The notes: generated by a model not told the origin, from the letters alone. A stretch of 64,000 nucleotides of DNA from Kordiimonas lipolytica (GCF_001550065.1 NZ_LRUB01000006.1:1-64000), one strand, 5' to 3'. Positions 46,961 through 56,657 are shown, counted from the first letter of the stretch. Translations and numbers: made by a program.

Positions 46961-47878
46961 CTATTCGACGAAATCGAGGCCCATGTCCTGATACATGGTG
47001 CGGTCTTCGGCCCAGCGTTCGGTCACGCGCACATGCAGGAACAGATGCACCTTGCGGCCGAACATCTCTTCAAGCTCTTCGCGCGCCATCTGGCCCAGCG
47101 TCTTGAGCATGGTACCGCCCTTGCCGATCACGATACCCTTCTGGGTTTCGCGCTGTACGTGGATGACCTGCTCAATCCGCACGCTGCCGTCCTTGCGCTC
47201 TTCCCATTTTTCGGTCTCAACCGTGGTGGCGTAAGGCAGTTCGTCATGCAGCCGCAGGAACACCTTTTCGCGCGTTACTTCAGCGGCCAGGATACGCATG
47301 GTTACGTCCGCCACCTGGTCTTCCGGGTACATCCACGGGCCCACAGGCGCGCGTTTGGCCAAAAACTTCTTCAGGTCAGCCACGCCGTCGCCATTGATGG
47401 CCGAGATCATGAAAATCTCATCGAACACGCCGGTCTCGCTGAGCTCCTGCGCGAGCGCGAGGAGGCTGTCACGTTTGACCGTATCGATCTTGTTGATCGC
47501 CAGATGCACGGTGCGGCCTGCCTTTTTAAGCGCCTCGATGATCTTCTCTACTTCTTCATTGAGGCCCTTCTTGGCGTCAATCAGCAGAACAGTTTCCTCA
47601 GCGTCCTCGCTGCCCTTCCAGGCGGCGTTGACCATGGCGCGGTCAAGCCGGCGCTTGGGCTGGAAAATGCCCGGTGTGTCAATAAACACCAGCTGGGCGC
47701 CCAAGTCTTCTTGCATTGCGATGCCTGTGATGCGCGTGCGCGTGGTTTGCACCTTATGGGTCACAATCGCCACCTTGGCGCCAACCATGGCATTAAGCAG
47801 GGTGGATTTACCCGCGTTCGGTGCACCGATCAGGGCAACGAACCCACAGCGGGTTCCTGGTGTAGCCGTTTCGGCCAT
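46961..47878 (-). CDS. era: GTPase Era
   Basis: The 305-aa GTPase assists 16S rRNA maturation and small-subunit assembly. G1 is GAPNAGKSTLLNAM, G3 DTPGIFQPKRRLD, G4 NKID and G5 ISAINGDG. The C-terminal KH domain is RIEQVIHVQRETQKGIVIGKGGTMLKTLGQMAREELE. Its ATG overlaps the rnc stop in ATGA, so the two are translationally coupled, as is usual. Confidence 0.97.
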   Translation of the reverse strand: MAETATPGTRCGFVALIGAPNAGKSTLLNAMVGAKVAIVTHKVQTTRTRITGIAMQEDLGAQLVFIDTPGIFQPKRRLDRAMVNAAWKGSEDAEETVLLIDAKKGLNEEVEKIIEALKKAGRTVHLAINKIDTVKRDSLLALAQELSETGVFDEIFMISAINGDGVADLKKFLAKRAPVGPWMYPEDQVADVTMRILAAEVTREKVFLRLHDELPYATTVETEKWEERKDGSVRIEQVIHVQRETQKGIVIGKGGTMLKTLGQMAREELEEMFGRKVHLFLHVRVTERWAEDRTMYQDMGLDFVE

Positions 47879-48540
47879 TATCTTTCTCCTGTAAGCGTCG
47901 CCAGCAGCTCTGCTGCGGCGGCTTGTTCGGCCTGGCGCTTGGCACTGCCCTGCGCTGTCGCCGATCCTTTGTTCTCGACTGTGGCTTCAATGGTGAAAAC
48001 CGGGCTGTGGTCAGGCCCTGACCGATCCACCGTTTTGTAGAATGGCAGCGGCAGGCTTCGGGCCTGACACCATTCCTGAAGCTGGGTCTTGTGATCCTTG
48101 TGCACACTGGGGCCTTCCTTCATCAGGGGCGCCCAGTGCTTGCGAATGAATTTGTCCGCCACCTCAAACCCGCCATCCAGATACATGGCGCCGATCACGG
48201 CTTCAGTGACGTCCGCCTGAACGGCTTCCTTGGTGCGCGTGCCTTCGGCTTCCGCGCCCGGCGTCACCTTCAGTGCATCAGCAAGGCCAAGGGTGCGCGA
48301 CATCTCAGCCAGCGTTTCCCGGCGCACAAGCGCTGTGAAGCGGCGGTTCAGCTTGCCTTCCGCCTCGCCTGGGAACGCCTCAAGAAGGAGCGTCGCAACA
48401 GAAAGCCCTAAAACCCGGTCCCCCAGGAATTCAAGCCGCTGATAATTGTGCGATCCAGACAGCGAAGGGTGTGTCAGCGCTTCTTCAAGAAGGCTGGGAC
48501 TGGTGAAGGTATAGTCTGCGATGGTCTTTTGAATACTCAT
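47878..48540 (-). CDS. rnc: Ribonuclease III
   Basis: The 220-aa double-strand-specific endoribonuclease processes rRNA precursors and mRNAs. The signature is YQRLEFLGDRVLGLSVATLLLE, with a second catalytic block ADVTEAVIGAMYLDGGFEVADKFI. The C-terminal dsRNA-binding domain has HKTQLQEWCQARSLPLPFYKTV and GSAKRQAEQAAAAELLATL. It sits in pdxJ-rnc-era order, but acpS and lepB, which often lie between pdxJ and rnc in alphaproteobacteria, are absent here. Confidence 0.97.
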   Translation of the reverse strand: MSIQKTIADYTFTSPSLLEEALTHPSLSGSHNYQRLEFLGDRVLGLSVATLLLEAFPGEAEGKLNRRFTALVRRETLAEMSRTLGLADALKVTPGAEAEGTRTKEAVQADVTEAVIGAMYLDGGFEVADKFIRKHWAPLMKEGPSVHKDHKTQLQEWCQARSLPLPFYKTVDRSGPDHSPVFTIEATVENKGSATAQGSAKRQAEQAAAAELLATLTGER

Positions 48541-48550
48541 ATATCTCTTT

Positions 48551-49288
48551 TTACGCGCGGGCTTCGTCCATCAGGCGGCGCATTTCCTTAATGGAGGCTT
48601 CAAGGCCGTGGAAGATGGCTTCCCCGATCAGGAAGTGGCCGATATTCAGTTCCACCAGCTCCGGAATTGCTGCAATGGGCTTGACAGTATCATACGACAG
48701 GCCGTGCCCTGCGTGTATCTCAAGCCCTTTGGCCGCGCCATAGGCAACCGCACGGCGGATGCGCTCAAGCTCTTCGGCTTGTGGTTCTCCAGTGAGCTCA
48801 CAGTATGCGCCAGTATGCAGTTCTGTTACTGGCGCACCAAGTGATACGGCAGCGTCCAGCTGTGTTTCATCCGGGTCGATAAACAGGCTTACCCTGCAAC
48901 CGGCCTTGTTCAGTTCGTTCACATAGTGTTTCAGCCGGTTGTGTTGGCCAGCGACATCCAGCCCGCCTTCTGTCGTCAGTTCCTGGCGTTTTTCGGGCAC
49001 CAGGCAGACGGCATGTGGCTTATGGCGAAGCGCGATCTCCAGCATCTCTTCCGTGGCCGCTATTTCCAGATTGAGCGGCACGGACAATACGTCAGAGAGT
49101 GTGGCGATATCTTCATCCGAAATATGCCGGCGATCTTCGCGCAGGTGCGCGGTAATACCGTCCGCGCCTGCCAGAACCGCAAGGCCTGCCGCGCGCACCG
49201 GGTCCGGGTGGCGGATACCGCGGGCGTTACGAATGGTTGCCACATGGTCAATATTGACCCCGAGACGAAGTCTGCTCTTGTTACTCAT
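48551..49288 (-). CDS. pdxJ: Pyridoxine 5'-phosphate synthase
   Basis: The 245-aa TIM-barrel enzyme condenses 1-deoxyxylulose 5-phosphate with 3-amino-1-hydroxyacetone phosphate to form pyridoxine phosphate. Hallmarks are [16 protein letters not shown] at the N terminus, [47 protein letters not shown] and [16 protein letters not shown] for phosphate binding. It is 10 bp upstream of rnc on the minus strand, in one operon. Confidence 0.97.
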   Translation of the reverse strand: MSNKSRLRLGVNIDHVATIRNARGIRHPDPVRAAGLAVLAGADGITAHLREDRRHISDEDIATLSDVLSVPLNLEIAATEEMLEIALRHKPHAVCLVPEKRQELTTEGGLDVAGQHNRLKHYVNELNKAGCRVSLFIDPDETQLDAAVSLGAPVTELHTGAYCELTGEPQAEELERIRRAVAYGAAKGLEIHAGHGLSYDTVKPIAAIPELVELNIGHFLIGEAIFHGLEASIKEMRRLMDEARA

Positions 49289-49306
49289 TTGATGCCTCTG
49301 CGTCGC

Positions 49307-49861
49307 CTACCGCGACTTCTTTGCCTGTCGTCTGTTTAGTCTTGCGGCATGATAGCCCGTCAGCAGCCCTTTAAAAGAAAAATAGAAAAGAAGCCACACA
49401 ACGATTGCCACCGGCACGCCCCCTACAAGTAACGGAAACACGACCGGCAGGAAAGCAGAGAGATAGGTAACCGGATCACCCAGCAGCGCATCCCAGTTCC
49501 AGGCCGGGATTTCGGCAACCACGGCATCCCCCAGGATCAGGCCGCCTACCTGCCCGGTCAGCGCAAAAATGAACGGGAATGTCCAGGGATTGCCAATTGC
49601 TGTCCCGATCGCCGATGCCAGCAAATTGCCCCTGACAAGCCAGGCAACGGCAAACCCCATGAGGAAATGGAGGCCAAGGAACGGCGTGAAAGAAACAGCC
49701 GCGCCAGACGCCACCCCGGCTGCAATGCTATGCGGCGTGCCCGGCAGGCGCGCAATGCGGTGCCAAAGATACTGACCGGCGCGCTTGAGCCCCGAGCGCG
49801 GCCAGAGCCAGCCCAGGAGCTTCTTCCACCACGGCAATTGATGGCGGCGCCGAAACAGCAT
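49307..49861 (-). CDS. DUF2062 membrane protein
   Basis: The 184-aa protein of the DUF2062 family has the characteristic GTPHSIAAGVASGAAVSFTPFLGLHFLMGFAVAWLVRGN segment, then ASAIGTAIGNPWTFPFIFALTGQVGG with the conserved NPWTFP motif. Two more hydrophobic stretches and a basic C-terminal tail follow. It is an inner-membrane protein without a proven role, conserved next to pyrE and pdxJ in alphaproteobacteria. Confidence 0.88.
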   Translation of the reverse strand: MLFRRRHQLPWWKKLLGWLWPRSGLKRAGQYLWHRIARLPGTPHSIAAGVASGAAVSFTPFLGLHFLMGFAVAWLVRGNLLASAIGTAIGNPWTFPFIFALTGQVGGLILGDAVVAEIPAWNWDALLGDPVTYLSAFLPVVFPLLVGGVPVAIVVWLLFYFSFKGLLTGYHAARLNRRQAKKSR

Positions 49862-49894
49862 GTCGGTCTACTTTCTCTATGCCCCGAAAGGCAG

Positions 49895-50476
49895 TTATGA
49901 TTTCAGGCCACGACTACCCGGCTTGACGGCAGGGATGGCTTTCAACTCTTCCGGCAGGTCTTCCGGCTTATAAGTTGGTGCGTCGATGGTTGCCAGCGCC
50001 GTGATCGGCGCGCCAACGTCAGCCCGACCGCCAGAGCGGTTGATCAGACAGCCAGCAGCCACAACATTACCACCAGCAGCGTTAATGGTTTCAATACATT
50101 CGCGGGACGACAGGCCAGTGGTGATAATGTCCTCCATCATCAGGATACGCGCGCCCTGTGGCAGGTCGAACCGGCGAAACTTGAACTCGCCTTCAACGCG
50201 TTCACAGAAGATGCTGTTCACACCCAGTTGGCGGGCGACTTCATAGCCCACGATCACGCCCCCCATTGCCGGGCTGACAACCAGGTCGATCTCTACCCCT
50301 GTGGCTTTCAGCTTTTCAGCGAAAGCGGCACACAGGCGGCCCGCACGCTCAGGGTTCATCAACACCCGTGCGCACTGCAGATAGACAGAACTGTGGAGCC
50401 CGGAGGACAGTTTGAAATGGCCTTCAAGAAGCGCGTCCGCCGCGCGAAATTCGTTCAAAACCGCTTCCTGGTCCAT
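49895..50476 (-). CDS. pyrE: Orotate phosphoribosyltransferase
   Basis: The 193-aa enzyme joins orotate to PRPP in pyrimidine synthesis. It shows LSSGLHSSVYLQCARVL, VVSPAMGGVIVGYEVARQLG, and the PRPP-binding motif ILMMEDIITTGLSSRECIE with the acidic pair. The length fits the short, alphaproteobacterial form of PyrE. It lies between rsh and DUF2062 in the usual order. Confidence 0.95.
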   Translation of the reverse strand: MDQEAVLNEFRAADALLEGHFKLSSGLHSSVYLQCARVLMNPERAGRLCAAFAEKLKATGVEIDLVVSPAMGGVIVGYEVARQLGVNSIFCERVEGEFKFRRFDLPQGARILMMEDIITTGLSSRECIETINAAGGNVVAAGCLINRSGGRADVGAPITALATIDAPTYKPEDLPEELKAIPAVKPGSRGLKS

Positions 50477-50583
50477 GGCTCAAGCTCCTGTTTCCGGCGA
50501 ATGTAAAAATAGCTATAGCGCGGATAGTGCGCGCGTGGCCGAAGGTCAAGCAATTTCAGGCTTTATGCGGCGAAATGACAGCC

Positions 50584-52722
50584 TTATCCGATTACCCGGT
50601 CCACGCGGCTGATTACACGGCTGACCCGAAGCGCACGGCTAATGTCATTGAGATGTTTCACATCGCGCACTTCCACATCCACAACCATCACATAAAATTC
50701 CGGGTCGCGATCCGGGATCTCGAGGTTCGAGATATTACCGCCACCCTTGGAAACCGTTGCAGCAATGCTTGCAAGCGCGCCGCGTTCGTTGACCACTTCA
50801 AGGCGAAGACGGCCCGTGTAGAAGGCACCGTCGCCCTCGCCGTCTTCCCAGCGTAGGTCCAGCCAAAGGTCCGGGTGGTCATCATAGTGGCTCAGCGTAC
50901 TGCAATCGATGGTATGGATTTCCGCTCCCTTGCCCGGAACGCGAATACCCACGATCCGGTCCCCGCGTACGGGGTGGCAGCATTCAGCAAAATGAATGGC
51001 GGATTCCTGGTTAATACCGGAAATGGGCACTGCATTGCCGCCCGTTTCCTCCCAGTCGTGGTGAACTTCCGGCAGGCCTTCGCCGCGGGCATCTTCCTTG
51101 AAGCCGGGGAATGCCGCGCGCAGGATTTCCTCTTCCGTCAGCGTGCCCTGCCCCACCAGCGCATAGAGCATGTTCGCGTCATCAAGATTCAGCACCTTGG
51201 CCGCCTGTTCGATCACCCGGTCAGAGAAATCAAGGCCATTGCGGCGACAGGCTTTTTCAATCAGCGTGTGGCCAAGCTGGCCGTATTCCACCTTGCGCTT
51301 GTGCTTGACGTGGCGGCGGATGGCAGACCGTGCCTTGCCGGTGATCACGAAGCTGTCCCAGCGCGGCGATGGCGACTGGCCTTTGGACGTCAGAATCTGA
51401 ACCTGGTCACCGTTCTGCAACTGGTGCCTAAGCGGCACCATCCGGCCATTGACCTTAGCGCCAACGCAGTGGTCGCCCACTTCCGTGTGCACCGCATAGG
51501 CGAAATCCACCGTGGATGAACCGCGCGGCAGGGAAACCAACTCCCCTTTCGGCGTGAAACAGAACACCTTGTCCTGGAACATCTCAAGCTTGGTGTGCTC
51601 AAGGAACTCCTCGGGATCATTCGTATGTTCCAGAATTTCCAGAAGTTCACGCACCCAGCGGTACTGTGAACCCTCAACCTGTTCGGCGCCCTGCTTGTAC
51701 TGCCAGTGCGCGGCCACACCGATTTCAGCCTGCTCATGCATCTTGTGGGTGCGTATCTGGATTTCCAGCCGGTAATTCTGCGGGCCGATCACCGTGGTGT
51801 GGATAGACCGGTAGAAATTTCGTTTCGGGGTGGAGATATAGTCCTTGAAGCGGCCCGGCACCATCGGGAACGTCTGGTGCACAACCCCAAGCGCCCTGTA
51901 GCATTCCTCAACGTCATCCACCTTCACACGGAACGCCATGACATCAGACAACTGCTCGAAGGTGATATTCTGGCGCTCCATCTTGCGCCAGATGGAATAT
52001 GGTCGCTTTATCCGTCCGCTGACCTTGGCCTCGATGCCCTTATCCTTCATCAGGTTGCTCAGGGCCTCGACCATGTCTTTTTCAAGGTCCGGGCTTTCCT
52101 CAATCAGATAATGCAGGCGGGCATTGATTGATTCCATCGCTTCCGGGTCAAGATGCTGGAACGACAGATGCTCAAGCTCGTCCTTCAACTCATGCATACC
52201 GATCCGCTCGGCCAGCGGCGCATAGATTTCCAACGTCTCAAGCGAGATACGACGCCGTTTTTCAGGCTTTTTGATGTAGAAAAGCGTGCGCATATTGTGC
52301 AGCCGGTCGGCCAGCTTCACCAGAAGCACGCGGATATCGTTCGACATGGCCAGCAGGAATTTACGGAAGTTTTCCGCCTGCCTGAGGCTTTCGGTCTGCA
52401 TCTCGATTTTCGAGAGTTTGGTCACCCCGTCAACCAGTTCAGCAACCTTGGGGCCGAAGAGCTCTTCGATCTCTTCGATGGTGGCGACCGTGTCTTCAAC
52501 AACGTCATGGAGAAGTGCTGTGGCGATGGTATTGCCGTCCAGCTTCATGTCCGTCAGGATGCCCGCAACCTCCAGCGGATGCGAAAAATACGGGTCCCCG
52601 GACGCGCGTGTCTGCGTGCCATGTGCTTTCATTGCAAACACATAGGCCCTGTTAAGCAAGGCTTCATCGACATTCTTGTCGTAGGCCCTGACCTTCTCAA
52701 CAAGCTCAAACTGACGGATCAC
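50584..52722 (-). CDS. rsh: Bifunctional (p)ppGpp synthetase/hydrolase (Rsh)
   Basis: The 712-aa RelA/SpoT homologue controls the stringent response. The N-terminal HD hydrolase domain is intact (HGTQTRASGDPYFSHPLEVAGIL, LLHDVVEDTVATIEE with the HDxxED motif, and DRLHNMRTL). The synthetase domain (about 220-340) has RIKRPYSIWRKME, VMAFRVKVDDVEECYRALG and YRLEIQIRTHKMHEQAEIGVAAHWQYK. TGS (about 385-445) and C-terminal ACT domains follow. Both activities look preserved, as expected when there is a single Rsh. A terminator separates it from rpoZ upstream. Confidence 0.95.
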   Translation of the reverse strand: MIRQFELVEKVRAYDKNVDEALLNRAYVFAMKAHGTQTRASGDPYFSHPLEVAGILTDMKLDGNTIATALLHDVVEDTVATIEEIEELFGPKVAELVDGVTKLSKIEMQTESLRQAENFRKFLLAMSNDIRVLLVKLADRLHNMRTLFYIKKPEKRRRISLETLEIYAPLAERIGMHELKDELEHLSFQHLDPEAMESINARLHYLIEESPDLEKDMVEALSNLMKDKGIEAKVSGRIKRPYSIWRKMERQNITFEQLSDVMAFRVKVDDVEECYRALGVVHQTFPMVPGRFKDYISTPKRNFYRSIHTTVIGPQNYRLEIQIRTHKMHEQAEIGVAAHWQYKQGAEQVEGSQYRWVRELLEILEHTNDPEEFLEHTKLEMFQDKVFCFTPKGELVSLPRGSSTVDFAYAVHTEVGDHCVGAKVNGRMVPLRHQLQNGDQVQILTSKGQSPSPRWDSFVITGKARSAIRRHVKHKRKVEYGQLGHTLIEKACRRNGLDFSDRVIEQAAKVLNLDDANMLYALVGQGTLTEEEILRAAFPGFKEDARGEGLPEVHHDWEETGGNAVPISGINQESAIHFAECCHPVRGDRIVGIRVPGKGAEIHTIDCSTLSHYDDHPDLWLDLRWEDGEGDGAFYTGRLRLEVVNERGALASIAATVSKGGGNISNLEIPDRDPEFYVMVVDVEVRDVKHLNDISRALRVSRVISRVDRVIG

Positions 52723-52833
52723 GCGTTCTTCTCACTTCGTCTTTTACACAACACCGAATAGACAGAAATAATGGTTCTGGCGGATTAATCCAGCCCTTAT
52801 TCAGCCTTAGCCAACATCGGTAAAGCAACCATA

Positions 52834-52864
52834 AAAAAAGCCCGACCATGTGGCCGGGCTTTTT
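52834..52864 (-). terminator. Terminator between rpoZ and rsh
   Basis: The stem AAAAAGCCCG/CGGGCTTTTT is T-rich on both outer sides and lies 25 bp past the rpoZ stop. It would separate rpoZ from rsh, at least in part. Confidence 0.82.
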
Positions 52865-52888
52865 GGGTATTCCGTTTTTGGAAAAGGC

Positions 52889-53200
52889 TTATTCCGCGCT
52901 GTCTTTCTTCGCGTCGCCATCTTCCATACCGGCCATCAGAATGGACATATCCACTTCTTCCGGCTCGTCGGATTCTACTACTTTCCTGAGGCCGTGGATC
53001 ACTGATTCCATCAGGTCATCAGCCACGACTTTTTCTTCCGCGATCTCGCGCAGGGACACAACGGCGTTCTTGTCGTTGTCGCGCTCAACCTCAAGCGGAG
53101 CACCGGAAGAGATTTGACGGGAACGCTGTGCAGCAGCGAGCACCAGATCAAACCGGTTGGTTACTTTATCAACGCAATCCTCAACGGTAACGCGAGCCAT
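52889..53200 (-). CDS. rpoZ: RNA polymerase omega subunit
   Basis: The 103-aa omega subunit aids assembly of RNA polymerase and forms part of a ppGpp site. The N-terminal [32 protein letters not shown] is the conserved block. The acidic C-terminal tail is usual in alphaproteobacteria. It lies before rsh as in related genomes, which suits its link to ppGpp control. Confidence 0.95.
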   Translation of the reverse strand: MARVTVEDCVDKVTNRFDLVLAAAQRSRQISSGAPLEVERDNDKNAVVSLREIAEEKVVADDLMESVIHGLRKVVESDEPEEVDMSILMAGMEDGDAKKDSAE

Positions 53201-53321
53201 GCTTTATTCTCCAATTCTTCTGTCCGCCGGTACTGGCTTCAGCCGTCCGGCATACGAGCGCCCGCTTATACAGGCGCCACCCGCCCCTGTAAAGCTTGGA
53301 ATCACTATAATCGCAATCAAC

Positions 53322-53900
53322 TTATATGCCAGCAGCAATTTGTTTGACGCCAACACAGAGGCCCTGCTGCCGCATGCTCAACAAAAGCTCACTAACCGTT
53401 TGTTTTAAAACAGGATGCTGCCAATTCGGGGCTATGTCGTTCATTGGCATAAGCACGAAGGCGCGTTTGTGAGCGCGCGGGTGCGGCACCATGGGTTCTT
53501 CGGTATAGGCCGCTGGGTCTTCGCTTTCTGCCAGGGCCGTCCAGCCCTCAAGCGACGGCAGCACCATGTCACCATAGCTGATCAGGTCAATATCAAGTGT
53601 GCGGGCGCTCCAGCGTGCGGCGATCATCCGGCCATAGTCGGCTTCCAGCCTCTTGCAAATGTCAAGGAGGTCATCAGGGTTCAGGCTTGTCTCAATCAGC
53701 ACACAGCCGTTCACAAAATCGGGCACGTTTTCGTCCCCATCAAGGGTGACAGCTTTTGTCCGGTAGATTGGGGAAACTGCAAGCATCTTGCCTGCACGAA
53801 TTGCAAGATCGGCAATTGCGGCTTTGATTGTATCGGCAGGCTGACCGGCATGTGACGGCAGGTTTGCCCCAACGCCTAATACGACTTGTTGCTTTGACAT
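53322..53900 (-). CDS. folK: 2-amino-4-hydroxy-6-hydroxymethyldihydropteridine pyrophosphokinase
   Basis: The 192-aa HPPK transfers pyrophosphate from ATP to the pterin in folate synthesis. It shows VVLGVGANLPSHAGQPADTIKAAI, VSPIYRTKAV, the active-site block RWSARTLDIDLISYGD, and PHPRAHKRAFVLMPMNDIAPNW. All conserved metal and substrate contacts (RTLDIDL, PHPR..R.FVL) are present. No folP or folB is adjacent. Confidence 0.95.
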   Translation of the reverse strand: MSKQQVVLGVGANLPSHAGQPADTIKAAIADLAIRAGKMLAVSPIYRTKAVTLDGDENVPDFVNGCVLIETSLNPDDLLDICKRLEADYGRMIAARWSARTLDIDLISYGDMVLPSLEGWTALAESEDPAAYTEEPMVPHPRAHKRAFVLMPMNDIAPNWQHPVLKQTVSELLLSMRQQGLCVGVKQIAAGI

Positions 53901-54048
53901 ATGCTCCCCCCGGAAAAGTTGCTGGAAAGGGTCAATTATTCAACCCAAATTTACCAAAACTTAAGCCCCTGATAGCATGATCAAAGCATAGTTTGTACGC
54001 GATTTTGTTGCTTGGTGATTTTTAAATTTTTAAGCGATTGGACCTCTT

Positions 54049-54642
54049 ATGATTTTCTATCCAGAAGAGCGTCTCGGCCTATTTATCGACGGCGCCAATC
54101 TTTACGCTACTGCCCGTGCTCTCGACATGGAGATCGATTATAAAAGCCTAAGGGCGCATTTTTCCGAAAAAGGCCGCTTGGTGCGCGCTTTCTATTACAC
54201 AGCTATTCTTGAAGACCAGGAATATTCCCCGCTCAGGCCGCTCATTGACTGGCTGGATTATAACGGCTTTACGCTGGTGACAAAACCCGTGAAGGAATTC
54301 ACGGATGAACATGGCCGCCGCAAGATCAAGGGCAACATGGATATCGAAATCGCGGTTGATATGCTGAATATCTCTGACGCGCTGGATCATGTTGTGCTTT
54401 TCTCCGGCGACGGCGATTTCCGCCGCTTGCTGGAAGCCATCCAGCGCCGGGGCGTGCGCGCCACTGTCGTCAGCTCGAACAGGACCCAGCCCTCCATGAT
54501 CGCAGATGAACTGAGACGTCAGGCCGACCAGTTCGTTGACCTGGAGAACCTGCGTGATGTGATCGGGCGCACGTCCGGCGGCAACTCGCGCCAGCCCGAC
54601 ACGCGCAAAGCTTATGAAGACCTTCAGGTTGAAAGCACCTGA
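54049..54642 (+). CDS. NYN domain protein (LabA/DUF88 type)
   Basis: The 197-aa protein of the NYN domain family belongs to a PIN-like ribonuclease fold. It shows LGLFIDGANLYATARALDMEIDY with the first Asp, KGNMDIEIAVDMLNISDALDHVVLFSGDGDFRRLLEAIQRRGVRATVVSS with three more acidic residues in the PIN-type pattern, and the late hydrophobic helix. It may cleave RNA; the target is unknown. A hairpin terminator follows, and folK lies divergently upstream. Confidence 0.87.
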   Translation: MIFYPEERLGLFIDGANLYATARALDMEIDYKSLRAHFSEKGRLVRAFYYTAILEDQEYSPLRPLIDWLDYNGFTLVTKPVKEFTDEHGRRKIKGNMDIEIAVDMLNISDALDHVVLFSGDGDFRRLLEAIQRRGVRATVVSSNRTQPSMIADELRRQADQFVDLENLRDVIGRTSGGNSRQPDTRKAYEDLQVEST

Positions 54643-54675
54643 CGGACAGGCTAAAGTCCCGGCCAACCAATGATC

Positions 54676-54699
54676 AAGGCGGCTTTGGCCGCCTTTCCT
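54676..54699 (+). terminator. Terminator after NYN gene
   Basis: The stem AAGGCGGC/GCCGCCTT with a 4-nt loop is followed by TCC, 33 bp after the stop. It supports placing the next start at 54718 rather than 54670. Confidence 0.65.
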
Positions 54700-54717
54700 G
54701 TGTCCAGAGGCCCGCCA

Positions 54718-55362
54718 ATGCCCCGATATCCCGCTGAACCGAAACCTAGCTGCAGCCGCTGCCCGCGCCTTGTGGCCTTCCGGCGCAAGAACGAGCGCGC
54801 CTTCCCAGACTATTTCAATGGCGCGGCACCCAGTTTCGGGCCAGAAGGCGCCCGCGCCCTGATCGTGGGCCTGGCACCAGGGCTGCACGGTGCCAACAAG
54901 ACAGGCCGCGTATTCACGGGCGACGCGTCAGGCGAGATGCTGTTCAGCTGCCTGCAGGAAGCCGGGCTCACAACCGGCCAGTTCGAGAATGACCCCAAGG
55001 ACGGCTTTGACCTGGACGGCATCATGATAACCAACGCTGTGCGCTGCGTGCCGCCAGAGAACAAACCGACGGCAGCTGAGGCCGCCAAATGCCGCCCGTT
55101 CCTGGAAAGCCGCATTAGGGAACTGCCAAACCTGAAGGCTTTGTTTGCCCTTGGGAAAATTGCCCACGATGCCACGCTGCGCACGCTCGGGCTGAAGCTT
55201 GCGGACTATCCGTTCGCGCATCAGGCGGTGCATAGCTTGCCGAATGGCCTGACACTCATCGATAGCTATCACTGCTCACGCTACAACGTGAACACCAGGC
55301 GGCTGACGCGGGAAATGTTCCTGGCCGCCCTAGCTGACCTGAAGAAGGCGGCAAACCTTTAG
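54718..55362 (+). CDS. Family 5 (UdgB-type) uracil-DNA glycosylase
   Basis: The 214-aa glycosylase removes uracil from DNA. N-terminal Cys in CSRCPRLVAFRRKN fit the iron-sulfur cluster of thermophile-type family 4/5 enzymes. Motif A is LIVGLAPGLHGANKTGRVFTGD, followed by ITNAVRCVPPENKPTAAEAAKC and LFALGKIAHDATLR. Motif B is SYHCSRYNVNTRRLT, with the conserved His/Asn-rich loop of UdgB. It probably also acts on hypoxanthine or other deaminated bases. The start at 54718 places the Cys motif at the N terminus as in relatives. Confidence 0.87.
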   Translation: MPRYPAEPKPSCSRCPRLVAFRRKNERAFPDYFNGAAPSFGPEGARALIVGLAPGLHGANKTGRVFTGDASGEMLFSCLQEAGLTTGQFENDPKDGFDLDGIMITNAVRCVPPENKPTAAEAAKCRPFLESRIRELPNLKALFALGKIAHDATLRTLGLKLADYPFAHQAVHSLPNGLTLIDSYHCSRYNVNTRRLTREMFLAALADLKKAANL

Positions 55363-55482
55363 CCTTATGGTCAGGCCGGACATAGCCTGCATCAATAGGA
55401 AAGCGGCGGTGCAATGGGGGCTACACCGCCGCTCTTACTCGGAACGGATACTCAGAACTTCAGGAGGAAAGCGACGACGGCC

Positions 55483-55722
55483 TCAAGCCGCCATCACTTC
55501 ATTCGCTAGTTCGGACTGGCTGGAGAGCCAGGCTCCGACCTTATCAAGCACATCCCGGGGGCCCATATGGGCTGCGGCCCCAGGGCCTGCAACGACGGGG
55601 AAAAGGCTGGCGGCCGTCGCCGCGTCACCGCTTTCCACCGCCATGATCAACGCCCGAGTGAGATTTGGGCGCATGGCTGCAATGGTGTGTGCATAAGTCC
55701 GGGGGAGGATATAATCTGCCAT
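55483..55722 (-). CDS. Small hypothetical protein
   Basis: I do not recognise this 79-aa product. It is soluble, Ala-rich, with helical character (AHTIAAMRPNLTRALIMAVESGDAATAASLFPVV) and a Gly/Pro turn before a second helix. AAAGG lies before the ATG. The G+C pattern looks coding, and the reverse strand carries no competing gene, so it is probably real. Confidence 0.5.
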   Translation of the reverse strand: MADYILPRTYAHTIAAMRPNLTRALIMAVESGDAATAASLFPVVAGPGAAAHMGPRDVLDKVGAWLSSQSELANEVMAA

Positions 55723-55871
55723 TGCTTTTACCTTTGTCGTTCTAGACGACTCAATTACACTATAAATTCCTTAATTTTCAGATAAGACCACAAGATATGG
55801 TATTTTCTGCACATTTACCGGTGGTAAAAAACAAGGTAGAATCCCCCAGAGAGGCAGGATAAGGAGGCCGT

Positions 55872-56657
55872 ATGACCGTCCAACCTTCAAGCATGGGCGA
55901 ACAAGTCACCTTCAAGAAGGGGGACATCATCTATGCGCAGGATGACGACAGCACCGGCGTATACATGATTCTGGACGGCCAGATTGATATCTGGCGTTTT
56001 GAAGGGGAAAACAGTCACCATATTGCGGCGCTTGGCAGCGGCGAACTGCTTGGTGAAGTCAGTGTGATTGAGAAGAAGAAGCATTCGGTGACCGCCCGCG
56101 CCTCGCGCGACACCATCGCGCTTTTCATCACTGCCGAAGCCTTCCGCAAAAGCTTTTCCGACCCCCTTGTGCGCCATGTTGTGCACACTTTGGCAAACCG
56201 GCTCAGGAGCTCCTACGCCATCCAGAGCGCAATCCAGGAAAAGACGGACCAGCCAGCCCAATATAAAAGCAAGCACCCCATCATTGAGGGGGAAAGCCGC
56301 CTTGTCGCCGACAAACTGCTGACCTTTACGGAAGTGAAGGAATTCCCCTTCACCGTCGGCAATATCTCAAGCAAGAGTGATCATGCAATCGTGGGCGCCG
56401 TAACGCTGAAGGTGCCGCTTAATCACACGCCAGAGCTTTCAGACAGTCATTTTGAGGTCATCAAGCGGGACGGCAGCATCTGGATCAGGGATCTGGGCAG
56501 CCAGCACGGCACCATGGTGAATGGCCAGAAACTGGGGAAATATACGCTGAATGCCACGGCGAAACTGAAAACAGGCTGGAACCACGTGTCTGCAGGCGGG
56601 CCTGAAAGCCCTGTCAAATTCCTGATAACCGTGCCACCCGGGGCGGGTGACGCCTAG
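55872..56657 (+). CDS. Cyclic nucleotide-binding domain and FHA domain protein
   Basis: The 261-aa protein fuses two sensor modules. Residues about 10-110 form a cNMP-binding beta-roll ([63 protein letters not shown]). Residues about 165-255 form an FHA domain with VGNISSK and the SQHGTMVNG loop that binds phosphothreonine. There is no helix-turn-helix or kinase domain, so it is likely an adaptor that links a nucleotide or other ligand to a phosphorylated partner. Its stop overlaps that of convergent smpB in CTAG. Confidence 0.85.
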   Translation: MTVQPSSMGEQVTFKKGDIIYAQDDDSTGVYMILDGQIDIWRFEGENSHHIAALGSGELLGEVSVIEKKKHSVTARASRDTIALFITAEAFRKSFSDPLVRHVVHTLANRLRSSYAIQSAIQEKTDQPAQYKSKHPIIEGESRLVADKLLTFTEVKEFPFTVGNISSKSDHAIVGAVTLKVPLNHTPELSDSHFEVIKRDGSIWIRDLGSQHGTMVNGQKLGKYTLNATAKLKTGWNHVSAGGPESPVKFLITVPPGAGDA

